Source of the DNA: Neodidymelliopsis sp. IMI 364377
Taxonomy: Eukaryota; Ascomycota; Dothideomycetes; Pleosporales; Didymellaceae
Direction: 5' to 3'
DNA: 64,000 bases
NCBI GenBank assembly: GCA_027946375.1
Contig: JAPEUT010000098.1
Span: forward strand, 22,854 to 86,853
Below, piece by piece: positions 1 through 10,749 of this stretch. The stretch's first letter is position 1. Every line of letters begins with the position of its first letter. The position numbers and the translations under genes are program-made. The notes below the pieces were generated by a model. The model searched no databases, was not told the DNA's origin, and was given only the letters and a program-made list of their open reading frames with translations.

Positions 1-2082
1 CGCCTCGAAGCGGTCCTGCGTCGCGTGGACAAGTCTGCCGAGCTTATCCTACCTTCGTTGGATCCTCGGGACGATGATGCCGTAAGTACAAACCAGTTTT
101 GTCAAATACATTTTGTGCTAACGTATCGGAAGGGGACTGACCTCTCATTTTACGATTCCGATGATAGCGCAGAGGAGTCAAAGCGGAGTGCGAAGGGCTC
201 TCGTGTCAAGGAGTCTCCTTTCAAAATAATTAAGCCGATGCGCAACCCTAAGCTACAGTCTCCTGCAGTGTCTTCTCCGGCAACCAGAAGAACTTCATCC
301 CGCCGGACACCAAAAGTGCGTTTACGTCACGATAACTCACAAATACAGTTCGAGGCCATTGTGTCTTCGCCATCAAACCCGTTTGTTCAAGAGTCACAAA
401 TCTTGACAGAGAGACAAAAAGAGATGATTGAGCGCCAAAGACTTGCTGGTGGTTTGTTTGCCAACATGGGCGCTCCTTCTCCCCAGCGAGATGGTCCGTC
501 ATCTCCAATAGAGCTTCACTCTGATATTCCAAGTATGGACGATCTACCAGCTCGAAACAACCGTACCACACCACTTAAAGCACTGGCAAAGATGGGTCCT
601 ATGGATGTTTTCCTTGGTTCATCACCTACACCACACGCACGACGCAGCTCGCAGAACGTTGTCAGTGATGACACCAACATCGCTACACCTACTGCTGTGC
701 GAACTGTGCGACTTGCCAATGATGACGATCTAAGATCTTCGCCGCCACAACTCGCGAAGAAGAGTACGCCCAAGACGAGGCAAACATCTGGCAAACCTGC
801 AACAAGCCTTGGTGGTCAACAGCCGCAAAGCTCATATTCCGCATCATTTGATGACGGCACCACGATGGATGAAGAAGCTCTGGCTGCCGCGGTAGCTCTA
901 GCCGAAGAGTACTATGCGCCCAGTGACGACAACATGTCTGATGTTCCAAGTTCTACTATCGATTTGCAACTTACCGCCCAGATTGATGCAGATATGCAAA
1001 CCGCAGAAGCGGCTGAGAATCCTGATCAAACTGTTCCAGAGTCAAACAATATCTTTGTAGATGCGGCGTCTCACCCTACATCGTACAACGAAATTCCAGC
1101 AATACAGGGTGGAAGCGACACTGAAGTTGAGCCTACCCCCAAATCCACTCGTACACGCAAGAGCAGAAAAGCGGACACGAGCAGCACGAGTCGAGTAGGA
1201 GATTCCTTTGGTTCCACTCCTGGAAAGGGCACACCAGGTTCGCAAGATCTTCGACGCTCAACTCGTCATAGTATGGACAGTCCGATCCACATCCAGTTAT
1301 ACAGTGTGAAAAAGCAAAAAAAGTCAAGAAGAAGTAAGACGGAGACCGCTTCAGAGGATCAGGTTTCCTCGTCACTTTGTGCCGAATCTGGCAATGTTGA
1401 TGGTCAAACCGATGTTGCGGTTGCTGCTTCGCCTTCAGAGAGGACGAGAAGTGCTAAGAAGAGGAAGTCCATGAGCGAATCCTCGTCCATCACAGAGAGC
1501 CTCATGGCGGCTACCGAATCCAGCCGCAAACGCAGTATTCGTCGCTCACAGTCGAATCTCAGCCAAGTAGAGAGTGTGGGCGATATTGTAGAAGACACAC
1601 CTGCACCCTCCAAACGAGCAAGGCAAAGCCTGACTAAAGACGTCAGCGAAGCGAAAACTACACCGCCTCCTGTGACCCGGGAAGCGCATTCTTCGCAGAG
1701 CAAGCGCCTCAGTCACATTCAGGTTACACCGAGACACGACAAAGCAATCGCCCCTGCTGTAGCCGAGCAAATTGCCGCAACGATAGCTATAGTCGCTGAT
1801 ACCGCCCCTAAGACCAAGCAGCCAGCATTAGTACACAGTCAGATCCAATCCCAACAACAACCTCCGACTGGAAGCGCTACTCCAAACCGCTCCTTCGCGG
1901 AGCGTGTTATTCTTACTCCTAGGAGTATCATTAACAAGCTGAGGGAGTTCAAGGACTATTTCTTGAATGCCCCAGGACTGGCTCTAGGCAGAGCGGAAGA
2001 GCGCGAGCTTGACGATGCTTTATTTGACATTCGTAGACACGTGCATGCTGCTGGGCAACGAGGAGAGCAGCAGGGATTGTAG
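1..2082 (+). CDS. Rif1-like protein, C-terminal part (5' partial)
   Basis: The frame is open from the first base, so the gene starts upstream; the GTG at 25 is not a real start. The visible part is a long, Ser/Thr/Lys/Arg-rich, presumably disordered tail. It has an early stretch with ESQILTERQKEM and a compact conserved C-terminus containing LTPRSIINKLREF and ERELDDALFDIRR. An LTE/DxQKE-type motif before a long disordered tail and a short terminal helical region resembles fungal Rif1 (telomere and replication-timing control, PP1 recruitment), but I assign this from memory of the family only. A likely intron at 82-132 (51 nt, GTAAGT donor, GCTAACG branch, AAG acceptor) is a multiple of three without a stop, so an ORF finder reads through it; removing 17 odd residues joins DDDA to GTDLS. 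It could instead be another nuclear scaffold protein. Confidence 0.5.
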   Translation, partial: RLEAVLRRVDKSAELILPSLDPRDDDAVSTNQFCQIHFVLTYRKGTDLSFYDSDDSAEESKRSAKGSRVKESPFKIIKPMRNPKLQSPAVSSPATRRTSSRRTPKVRLRHDNSQIQFEAIVSSPSNPFVQESQILTERQKEMIERQRLAGGLFANMGAPSPQRDGPSSPIELHSDIPSMDDLPARNNRTTPLKALAKMGPMDVFLGSSPTPHARRSSQNVVSDDTNIATPTAVRTVRLANDDDLRSSPPQLAKKSTPKTRQTSGKPATSLGGQQPQSSYSASFDDGTTMDEEALAAAVALAEEYYAPSDDNMSDVPSSTIDLQLTAQIDADMQTAEAAENPDQTVPESNNIFVDAASHPTSYNEIPAIQGGSDTEVEPTPKSTRTRKSRKADTSSTSRVGDSFGSTPGKGTPGSQDLRRSTRHSMDSPIHIQLYSVKKQKKSRRSKTETASEDQVSSSLCAESGNVDGQTDVAVAASPSERTRSAKKRKSMSESSSITESLMAATESSRKRSIRRSQSNLSQVESVGDIVEDTPAPSKRARQSLTKDVSEAKTTPPPVTREAHSSQSKRLSHIQVTPRHDKAIAPAVAEQIAATIAIVADTAPKTKQPALVHSQIQSQQQPPTGSATPNRSFAERVILTPRSIINKLREFKDYFLNAPGLALGRAEERELDDALFDIRRHVHAAGQRGEQQGL

Positions 2083-2712
2083 GAATCTGCCGAGGAGCCT
2101 ACATTGATGCGACTGGCTGAACCGCATCAATTTTGGACCTTAGCATAGTATAGTGACGATATGAGAGTAATTAATGCACGCTCCTGCCGATGATGTGTAA
2201 CATCATGTTCACCGTATGCATGTTCAAAGAACTATGCAGTTACGGTGTACCTCTCATCTTCGAATGCGTCATGATATCTGGTGAACCGTTGTGTAGAACT
2301 CCTGTCGATCACCTGCCTGGTGAACATGCGGGTAGTCCCCACCAACTGGCAGTCTTATGCTGGGATGCAAGACAGGTCCAATTACAATTCTGCTCACAGT
2401 TTAGCCGAATGCAATGCGCAATGTGAAACTCAGAAGTGTTTCAGGTGGCCGATGCAGTCGCTGCATCATAGTGGGGCTCGAAGCTTCCCTATGATGCCCC
2501 TCCTTCTTCCTCGACGTCGCCCACCAACAAAGCGCCACCAACAGCTCAGGTAAGCTTCACCTACCCGGCACTATAACTAGCTTGAGGTATAAACACTGAC
2601 AAACGATAAGAGCCACGACTCCTCGATTACTTCAACACGACACCCACTCCCCAACGTCCCGCATCAGTCCGACTTGGAAGCTCCGTCCCTGTCTGACCTC
2701 GTACACAACACA
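2083..2712. other. Intergenic region and epimerase 5' leader
   Basis: No gene is seen. Small ORFs here have no domain and poor codon character. A possible 5'-leader intron lies at about 2551-2610 (GTAAGC donor, CAAACGATAAG end) just before the epimerase start. Confidence 0.4.
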
Positions 2713-3796
2713 ATGGTCGACCGCGCCAACCGTCCCTCGGCCCTAAACGCGCCCCAGAGCTCTGGCCCTTCTGCACAAGTCGATATCGTCGGTGAAGGTG
2801 GTAGCCAGAAGGTGGTAGCGTCGCTGCCCTCTGGTGAGAGCGTAGAGGTCTACCTCTTTGGAGCTTCAGTGACTAGTTGGAAGAGCAATGGCGGAAAGAC
2901 GGAGAACTTGTGGGTCAGCGAAAAGGCAGACCTGACAGGAAACAAGCCCATCAGGGGTGGCGTACCAGTCGTGTTCCCGGTATGTTGACACCAATGCTTG
3001 GAAATATAAGCCTCTCACTGCGACAATCTACTGACATGCTCTGTAGAACTTCGGCCCTCCTCCCAAGACCGGCCCAACATCCTCTCTCCCTCAGCACGGT
3101 TTCGCGCGTAACTCGCGCTGGGAATATCTGGGCAAATCGTCTACCGAGGACGCACTAGACACCAGCTCCGTCAAGCTCGACTTCGGCCTAGATCGCAACG
3201 GTATTAGCGAAGAGCACCGCAAGGCATGGCCGCTAGACTTTGGCCTCGTATACAGCGTTACATTGAGCAAAGACAGTCTGCAGGCGGTCCTCACCGTACG
3301 CAACGAAGGAGATGAGAGCTTCGAATTCCAATTCTTGCTGCACACCTATTTCAGGATTAAGGTATGTTTTTCTAGAGGTATCAGTTCTGTTATCAAAACG
3401 CTAACACAGACCGTGCAGGACATCTCAAAGGTCACAGTCAACGGTCTTGGAAGCGTAGAGTACGTCGACAAGGTTCTCGATGCAACCACCCACACGCAGT
3501 CGGAGCCTACTCTGAAGTTCAGCGGTGAGGTCGACCGTGTGTACAAGGACATTAAGATCGACACCACAAGCATTCTGGAGGACGGTAAGCCGCGGTTCGA
3601 TGTTAAGCGCGACAACGTCAAGGACACCGTCACGTGGAACCCCTGGATTGAGAAGGCGAAGGCTATGGGCGACTTCGCACCCGATGACGGGTACAAGCAG
3701 ATGGTTTGCGTTGAGGTTGGTGCCGTCAACGGCTGGCAAAAGCTGGAGAAGGGTGAAGTGTTCGAGGGTGGTATGCTTGTCAAGAGCCACCTTTGA
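2713..3796 (+). CDS. Glucose-6-phosphate 1-epimerase (hexose-6-phosphate mutarotase)
   Basis: Three exons: 2713-2979, 3047-3361 and 3419-3796, giving 319 residues, normal for the YMR099C-type aldose-1-epimerase family. The enzyme interconverts alpha and beta anomers of glucose 6-phosphate in the cytosol. Family marks seen are LFGASVTSWKS near the N-terminus, RGGVPVVFPNFGPP across intron 1, the HGFARNSRWE block, LLHTYF with the presumed catalytic His188, and MVCVEVGAV with the presumed catalytic Glu293 near the C-terminus. Introns are 67 nt (GTATGT...CTGTAG) and 57 nt (GTATGT...GTGCAG). The second is stopless and in frame, so its retention would insert 19 residues beside the catalytic His. The start is the first ATG in frame (ACACAATGG); the frame is open further upstream but without an ATG. 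Confidence 0.93.
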
Positions 3797-4389
3797 GTGG
3801 TACATCAACGCTTTGACAAGGATGAACTCTGAAGTGATAGCACTTGAAGCACAGATGCATAATGACAGCTACGAATGAAAACAAACTCCAAGTATCCTCG
3901 GAACGCTCAGAAACCTGCATTTATCGATATATCCTTGACTTCCGTCCCTGAGCGGTGCATCTTCTTGCTATACATGGCGTAATATTGCTTTCCCACTAGG
4001 GAACCCTAGCCTTCCACAAGCGTACCAGACGGGAACCCGTCTGACGTCCAACCACAAACAACAACAATAACATTGCATGCTAGCAACGGACACCCCGATG
4101 GTCATGCTTGATAAGCGCAACGATAGCGAAGCAATTCGCCCTTTCTACTGCTACCGTCGATGGGCGATTGATTGAAGTGAAGCAGAAGGAAGCTTCGAGA
4201 GCTGCCCGCAGCTTCCCCGCATACATCACTCACAAAGCCGCACATAAACAAAGGCAGACTTCGGTCCCTCGAATCGCATACGTTTGTGCGTTTGTCCGGT
4301 ACACGCGGCAGCCTTGCGCTGGCAGAGTGAGGCTCTGCGTTGTCAGGTAGAAAAGTGGAGGTAGTGGATCAATATACCTGACCACATTC
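3797..4389. other. Intergenic region
   Basis: 3' flank of the epimerase and promoter/leader of the kinase gene. No conserved ORF, RNA gene or clear repeat is seen. Confidence 0.4.
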
Positions 4390-6575
4390 ATGGATGACCG
4401 TGAACGACAAAGGAGCATGTCGCTCATTCCATATCTACCAGCAGAATCACGCGAGATTGTTTTGTACGTCCAGAGCGCCAAGCACCCAAGTGGACGTTGT
4501 GTACTAATTGTGGTTGCAGACGCCATGGTTCCGCGGTGGTCGTCTACGATCAGCGGTCCAAGCAACTGTCTCTACGCGATGCCTCACAATCCGCCGCCGT
4601 AGACGCAACTTCCTGCCCATACTGTCACAGGGCTTACCACGAGCCGTCGCCACACGACACCGACGATGATGAGCAGAGCCACTCCTCGGGAGAACCGGGC
4701 TTGGATGGCTTCGTCAACCCGGGGTACTTCCAAATGCTCCGCGGTAGTCAGGCTAGTTCCACAGCAGGCTCGCGACCGCCATCACCGCATAAACAGTTAG
4801 GACCTGCTATTCTACGTGATACGCCGACTGTGTTCCATGCGCCGGAAGGAACCGAGTTCGTGGGCAGCACACCTATACCTCCAAGAAATCATGGCATATC
4901 TGCGAGAGCATTCAGCCCCAACTACTTCAAGACCTTCTTTGTAGAAGAGAGAGAGCTGGGAAGGGGAGGCAAAGGAGTGGTGCTGCTTGTTCAGCACGTC
5001 CTGGATGGAGTGCAGCTGGGCAAATTCGCGTGCAAACGAGTTCCCGTTGGCGACGACCACGAATGGCTTGAGAAAGTGCTGATTGAAGTGCAACTATTGC
5101 AGAACCTATCGCACCAGAACCTCGTCTCGTACCGACATGTCTGGCTGGAAGACTACCAAATCAACACTTTCGGCCCAAGTGTTCCATGTGCATTTATACT
5201 GCAACAGTATTGCGATGGAGGAGACCTTCACGGCTATATCCTGGACTCGGCGAAGACGACAATCACAAAAGATCAGATGAAGGAACGACTTAGACGGAGG
5301 TCGAAGGGGCAGATGGAGACCCCGGACGATGTGCTTGGGCCGCGACGAATGCACTTTGAAGAGATCATCTCATTCTTCAAAGACATAACATCGGGTCTGA
5401 ACCATCTCCATGTAAATGGGTACATACACCGCGATCTAAAGCCAAGCAACTGCCTCCTACACCGTGACAAGTACGGGATGAAGGTCTTAGTGAGCGATTT
5501 CGGCGAGGTACAGTCCGCAAACGTCGCCCGCAACTCGTCTGGCGCTACAGGCACGATTTCGTACTGTGCACCTGAAGTCCTTAAGCAGGAACGACCAGGG
5601 GGACCATACGGGAATTTTACCACCAAGTCGGACATCTTTTCTCTGGGTATGATCGTCTACTTCATGTGCTTTGCGCGCCTTCCGTACAGGAACGCAGACG
5701 GCATTGATGAAGACAATGAAGATCTTGACCAGCTGCGTGCCGAGATCTCAACCTGGGCTGGTATTGATGACGAACAGCGCGTGCGATCTGATTTGCCTGA
5801 GAAACTGTACCGATCACTCAAGCGACTCCTCGCATTGAACCCTGACGAGCGCCCGGGAACCGAAGAGATCTTGCATGTACTTAAGTCACCATCTGTGTTC
5901 GATGAATTCAACGCATACGCCGGTCCATCCGGCATGGACGACTTCGGCCCACGCATCTCCCGCGCAGATACACCAAGCCCTGGACCAGCTCACATGACGA
6001 GGAAGCGAAGCTCAATACACTATGCACGGCCGGGTCGCTCTAATCTAGGTGCATCGGTCATGGATCGCTCACCTAGTCCTCCGCCTGCTCACCTGACGCG
6101 TAGAACATCTTCTGAAGAAGGAACTGTGGTTATAAGGCCAAGGAAGCTCGAACTGTCTAAGCCAGAGGATGACAATAGGACACCGAGTCCTCAACGGCTT
6201 ATGCTCCCACCTCCACCGGCCGATGGCGGGTACTGGTTCAACGTGCAGACGCGCCGTTATATTGCGTCTATGTTAACTTCTCCAACCACAATCAGTGCGT
6301 TGAAGTTAGTGCTGTTCTTTGTGAAAGTATTTAGTCTTTTCGGTCCATGCCAACCCTTCGCAGCTGAGCCATTGGTAGCATACCCGCTGCTATGTTTAGC
6401 TTCCATTGATTTCTTGCACCCATCTCTAACCATACCATCACATTTCCGCCGCTGGTATTTCAGTGGGCTGGCAGGGAGTCTGGTGTTGATGCTGGTGCAT
6501 ATGGCGATCATTGGAATGCTCTGGAGAAAAGATGGGCTATGTGCTAGAAGAACCGTTACCTGGAATGAGTTCTAG
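4390..6575 (+). CDS. Iks1-like serine/threonine protein kinase, membrane-anchored
   Basis: Two exons: 4390-4463 and 4520-6575, 709 residues. The 56-nt intron (GTACGT...TTGCAG) restores the Iks1-type N-terminus: MSLIPY, then EIVLRHGSAVVVYDQ and a CxxC-H-type short motif (CPYCHRAYH). The kinase domain has the Gly-rich ELGRGGKGVV, the lysine in FACKRVP, HRDLKPSN, DFGEVQ and APEVL, so it looks catalytically intact. A Ser/Pro-rich linker follows. Two hydrophobic segments near the C-terminus (around ALKLVLFFVKVFSLFG and GLAGSLVLMLVHMAIIGML) suggest tethering to a membrane, as in Iks1 homologues. The ATG at 4417 (MSLIPY) is an equally good start and closer to the usual family N-terminus. The substrate is unknown. 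Confidence 0.9.
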
Positions 6576-7114
6576 GCAGCTTCAGCAACAGTTCAGGCAG
6601 ACGATGTTGGAAAAGGAGGTGTATGGAGTGTGCGCTTCATGATGCTCCCCTCATAGCTGTGCTTTAACACGTAACTAAGAATTTGATAATGAAGCTTCGA
6701 AATTCAATCGCCCCTCGCGTGAACGAGAAAGATCAGCTAGCGTACGGTTGCTTCCAGAGCAAACCGTTGGCCAATGTGCCTCCTCCATGGCGAGCGGTCA
6801 ATGTTGTTTCAGCAGTGTTGGACAAAGTGCCCTTGATTGGTGGTGCGGGCTGGGACTAGTGCGGGTATTAGCGAGGATGGCGCTGTTTACGTTCAATGTT
6901 ATGGTGCTCTTCTCAAGTCAACACCACCGCACCTTCCACTAACACGTACCAGGTCGCCCATGAACATATTGAATTACTTTTTGGGTGTGCACTTCTAGCT
7001 TTAACAGTTCTTACTGAGCATCTTCTTTACTATTACCTAGACGCGCGTCCACGACACGACGCAGCATAAACACACAAAGCTGCCCAAGCTGCCGTTGCAG
7101 CCTCACTATAGACG
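6576..7114. other. Intergenic region
   Basis: 3' flank of the kinase gene and promoter of the spindle-pole protein gene. Nothing specific recognised. Confidence 0.4.
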
Positions 7115-10100
7115 ATGCAGTCTTCTCCTCCCACAAGCATTGGGAAAGCGCGCACTATTCGCGAGCTTTCGCGCAGCTTGAGCCACAGCCCGCGAAACAT
7201 CCCGTCGCCATCACCGCCACCTAGCGACTCGAATCCCACCAAACACTCAGGGTTTGGCACGAACACGTCCAACTTCTTCAACGACCCCGACATTCTCATG
7301 TCCACACAGCAGAACTTTGCCGACGAAACAAACACATTACCGCAATACCCGCGTATTCGCTCAACGGCGAAGAAGATGAACACCTGGCAGCCGCTGCGCT
7401 CCGAGCAGATTAACCCAGACACGTCGATGGTAAACAAAGAATTTGGCGACTTCGATCACAGTATCTCAGATGAGGAGAGCATCTCAGTCGAACAGGCTCG
7501 TGGACTCAACCACAGCAGTCGCGGTACGCCAATCAAACAGAGCTCTGTGTTCCACAGCCTCTACGATATCACGCCGCCTACAAACCGAACGCGCAAATCA
7601 TACGTCGCCGAAACTGGCAGTCTCCGACGCGACGCACAGATCCGACGCGCCTCACGCAACGACCTCGACACCGCGTCGCCACGCCCTGCCAGCAAGCGTA
7701 ACTCCCCAGCTATGTCTGTGAAGGAGAATAAGCGCAACTCTCTCGCACAGCTCCATGCAAAGCTCTCTGAGGACGAGTCATCTTTCATGCAGGATCGCCC
7801 TCCCACATTGACCGTGAACTCGACCAAGAACACGCGCTGGGGTAACAGGAGCCGCCAGACATCTCTTCAAATGGATGGCATTGTAGAGGAGGCCGCACGC
7901 GCCAACGCCACGCCGCGATCGCGACCTTCGACTGCACAAAACGCGACCGCGCAATCGTTCATCCTGCCTGATCTTCCCAACCTTACTGAGCTTGTCTCTG
8001 GAGTCTTTGAAGATGGCACACCTGTCTTCTCAAAGAATGCTACATCACGATCACGCTATGCTGCTCCTCCTGGTGGAGGGCGTCGTCCCAACCACATTCC
8101 CATCGACAGTGTGCCTATTCCTGACGAAGAGAAAGCCATCTTCTCTGCACTACAGCAGCTGCAAGAGAAGGTCTCACAGATCGAAGCTGAGCGCTCGGAG
8201 CAGGACAGGCGGATTGAAGAGCAGGATCTGGAATTGATCGAACTCAGGGCTTCCGCACAGGCACAAGAGAAGTTGCGACGCAGTGACAGTGCAAATGATT
8301 CTGATGCTGGTAAAGGTCACTGGAAGGTCGAGAAGACGCGTAAGTATAGCCTCTACAAAGAGAGTGACAGTTTGCTAACCTTCAAACAGGTCTTGACGCA
8401 ACTGTGCAGACCCTTCGAACGAAGCTCGACCGCGCCGATCGGAAAGTCGCCGTTCTCGAGATCGAGAAGAAGCGACTGACTACCGAACGCGACAATATGA
8501 CCAATCAACTGGGCGTGGCTTTTCAGACATGTGAAGAACTCAAGAATGAGAAGCTAGCCTTGGCTGACGAGAACGACGCGCTCCGCCAGGAGGTCGATAC
8601 CTTGCGAGGGGACAACGACGAGCTTCGTGACCAATTGAACCAGGAGCTATCCCACCACCGCGAAGAGACTGTCCAACTTCGACAACAGTTCGACCAGGCC
8701 GCAAACGCGACCGAGAAGGAGAATGTGACTCTGCACGCCGAGCTGGCCCGCATTCGCGCGCAGCATGATGAGCACACACAACAACTCGCTCGTCAGGATG
8801 TCGAGCTTCGAAAAGCGCGACAAGAGAAGGCTGAGTACGCTCGTCTCCAGGCCGACAATGAAGGACTCAAAGCGCAACTGGCAAACCTCAAGACAAAGCG
8901 TGACGAGGAAATCAAGAAATGGAGTCGTCAAGAAGCAGCCATGAAGGCCCAGGTCGACCGTCGCGATGAGACTATTCGGCACTTCCAGGACGCGACCCAA
9001 GAGCAGACTAACGAAGCGATGCGACTGGACAACGAGAATCTTCGACAGGAGCTTGCCCAATTTGCCGCTCAGCACGAGGCCGACTACGAGAAGTGGGCCA
9101 GGAAAGAAGGTCAGCTGAAGCGTAAGGTGCAGCAACGCGAGTCTGCTGCGAGGCAGACTTTGGACCTTACACGCGAAGTTTTGAACATCCGGGAGGCAAA
9201 CGACCAACAGTCCAGTGCGCCTGTAGAGAACAGTCGCCAGGATATGCTTCAACGCAAGCCTAGCTACCGTCGAGAAGATACGCGCTCTCGCATCAAGAGC
9301 CGCGTTCAACAGGAGTCCCGTAACAGCCGAGCTGCCAATGCAGCGCAATACCCCAGCCGTACTGAGGATAGCCAGCGTAGAGAGTACACTGGAATCTCTA
9401 GGAAAGACTTCACTAGGTCTTTACCGGCGGACACCCGACGAAGCTTCTCTGCGCCCATCGCTGATAAGAACGCGTATGCGCAGAGTGATGTAGAGTCCAC
9501 CACAGACTTGTCTCTGAAGCCTCACGGCACTCCGTACATGTCGCGAAGCACTCAGTCTATGAAGCCGACGATCACTATCCAGCGACCTGCTGACTTGGAC
9601 CTGACCGAACTGAGCTTCATCGATAGCAACGTCATTGCTCAGCTTCGTCGCCAGCTGGAAGAGGAGCGCGCCGCTGCCCGCCGCGCTTCTTCAGTCCCAC
9701 TGGAGCAGATGAATCGTGACGAGACTATACGCTCACAACGACAGGCTCGTGAAGATACAGTCAGGTCTGTTGCTTCTGCCAGGAGCGAGCGTCGACCGTC
9801 ACTGATCCGCAAGTCCTCGCTCAAAGACACTACGCAGCGCACAACTGCCAGTCAATTCGAGGACGACATCACTGGTAACATGTCAAATCTGGATGCTGAT
9901 ACCGAGGCAACCCAGACCAAGCAGTCTGTCATTGACCTTTCGTTGCATAGCAATACAAGCCGCCGCCGCCGAAGCGCTCCCACAGAAATGACTTCCGCTT
10001 TTATTGTTCCTGATATCAAGATCGAAGCCCGCAGGCAATCCGTCACAAACACCAACACCACTAAGCACGATAAGAACCACGACAACAACAATTGCACTGT

Positions 10101-10749
10101 CTGCCGCCGCGAAGGTCTCACCTCCACCACCTCCGCTCTCCGTGTGCCTCGCCTCGTACCCGTCTCCGCTCGCATGTCTGACGAGATTGATGCAACGCTT
10201 CGTCCTTCCCGCTCTCCCAAGGAAGCCCTCGCTTTCGTTGTCAAGGAACTACAAGATGAGCGAGCACACTTGCACATCGAGTTGGCGGTCCTACGCGCTA
10301 ATCTTGAGATGCACGATGCGAGCCAAGGCAACCGCAAACGTGTCGAGATCAACGCAAGCATTCAGGAGACGCTCCGTCGCCTTGAAATTAAGGACGCGCA
10401 GATCTACAACCTGTACGACGTCCTTGAGGGCCAGGCTGCAGACGGCGACATTACTGAGCAGGATGTTGAGGACATCACTGAACAGATCCGCGCTCAGGAC
10501 CTTGAGGAGAAAGTGGCCGGAGACGTAGATATGAGCCATGTGGAGTTCGAGAGAGGGAAGAAGGGTCAAGGCAAGAGGGTCACGATCCGCAGTTTCGTCG
10601 ATGAGAGCGAAAGTGAAGAGGAGACTGAGACTAGGGACATTGGCAGAGATGGCATGAGGCGGACAGACGGCGATGACCTGACTGAAGAGTTGCCGTGGGA
10701 AGGGTTTGAGGACAGTGAGATGCCTGAGGGATGGGGGAGGGTGTACTAA
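7115..10749 (+). CDS. Ppc89/Cep57-like spindle-pole coiled-coil protein
   Basis: Two exons, 7115-8339 and 8390-10749, joined over a 50-nt intron (GTAAGT, GCTAAC, ACAG), give 1194 residues. The N-terminal 300 residues are Ser/Thr/Pro-rich. From about residue 340 onward lies a long heptad-type coiled coil (QLQEKVSQIEAE, then Glu/Gln/Arg-rich helices to about residue 700). A basic disordered region follows, then a conserved helical block beginning SPKEALAFVVKELQDER and running through RLEIKDAQIYNLYDVLEG. This order fits fungal homologues of S. pombe Ppc89, the spindle pole body scaffold with Cep57-type centrosome-localisation and microtubule-binding regions. A His/Asn/Cys stretch with CTVCRRE sits before the last block. 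The acidic C-terminal tail ends WEGFEDSEMPEGWG. Function is assigned by family resemblance only. Confidence 0.75.

Noticed and set aside
8647..9348. 233-residue minus-strand ORF inside the Ppc89-like gene
   Set aside because: Mirror frame of a Leu/Glu/Gln-rich coiled-coil gene; low complexity, no domain, no independent signals.
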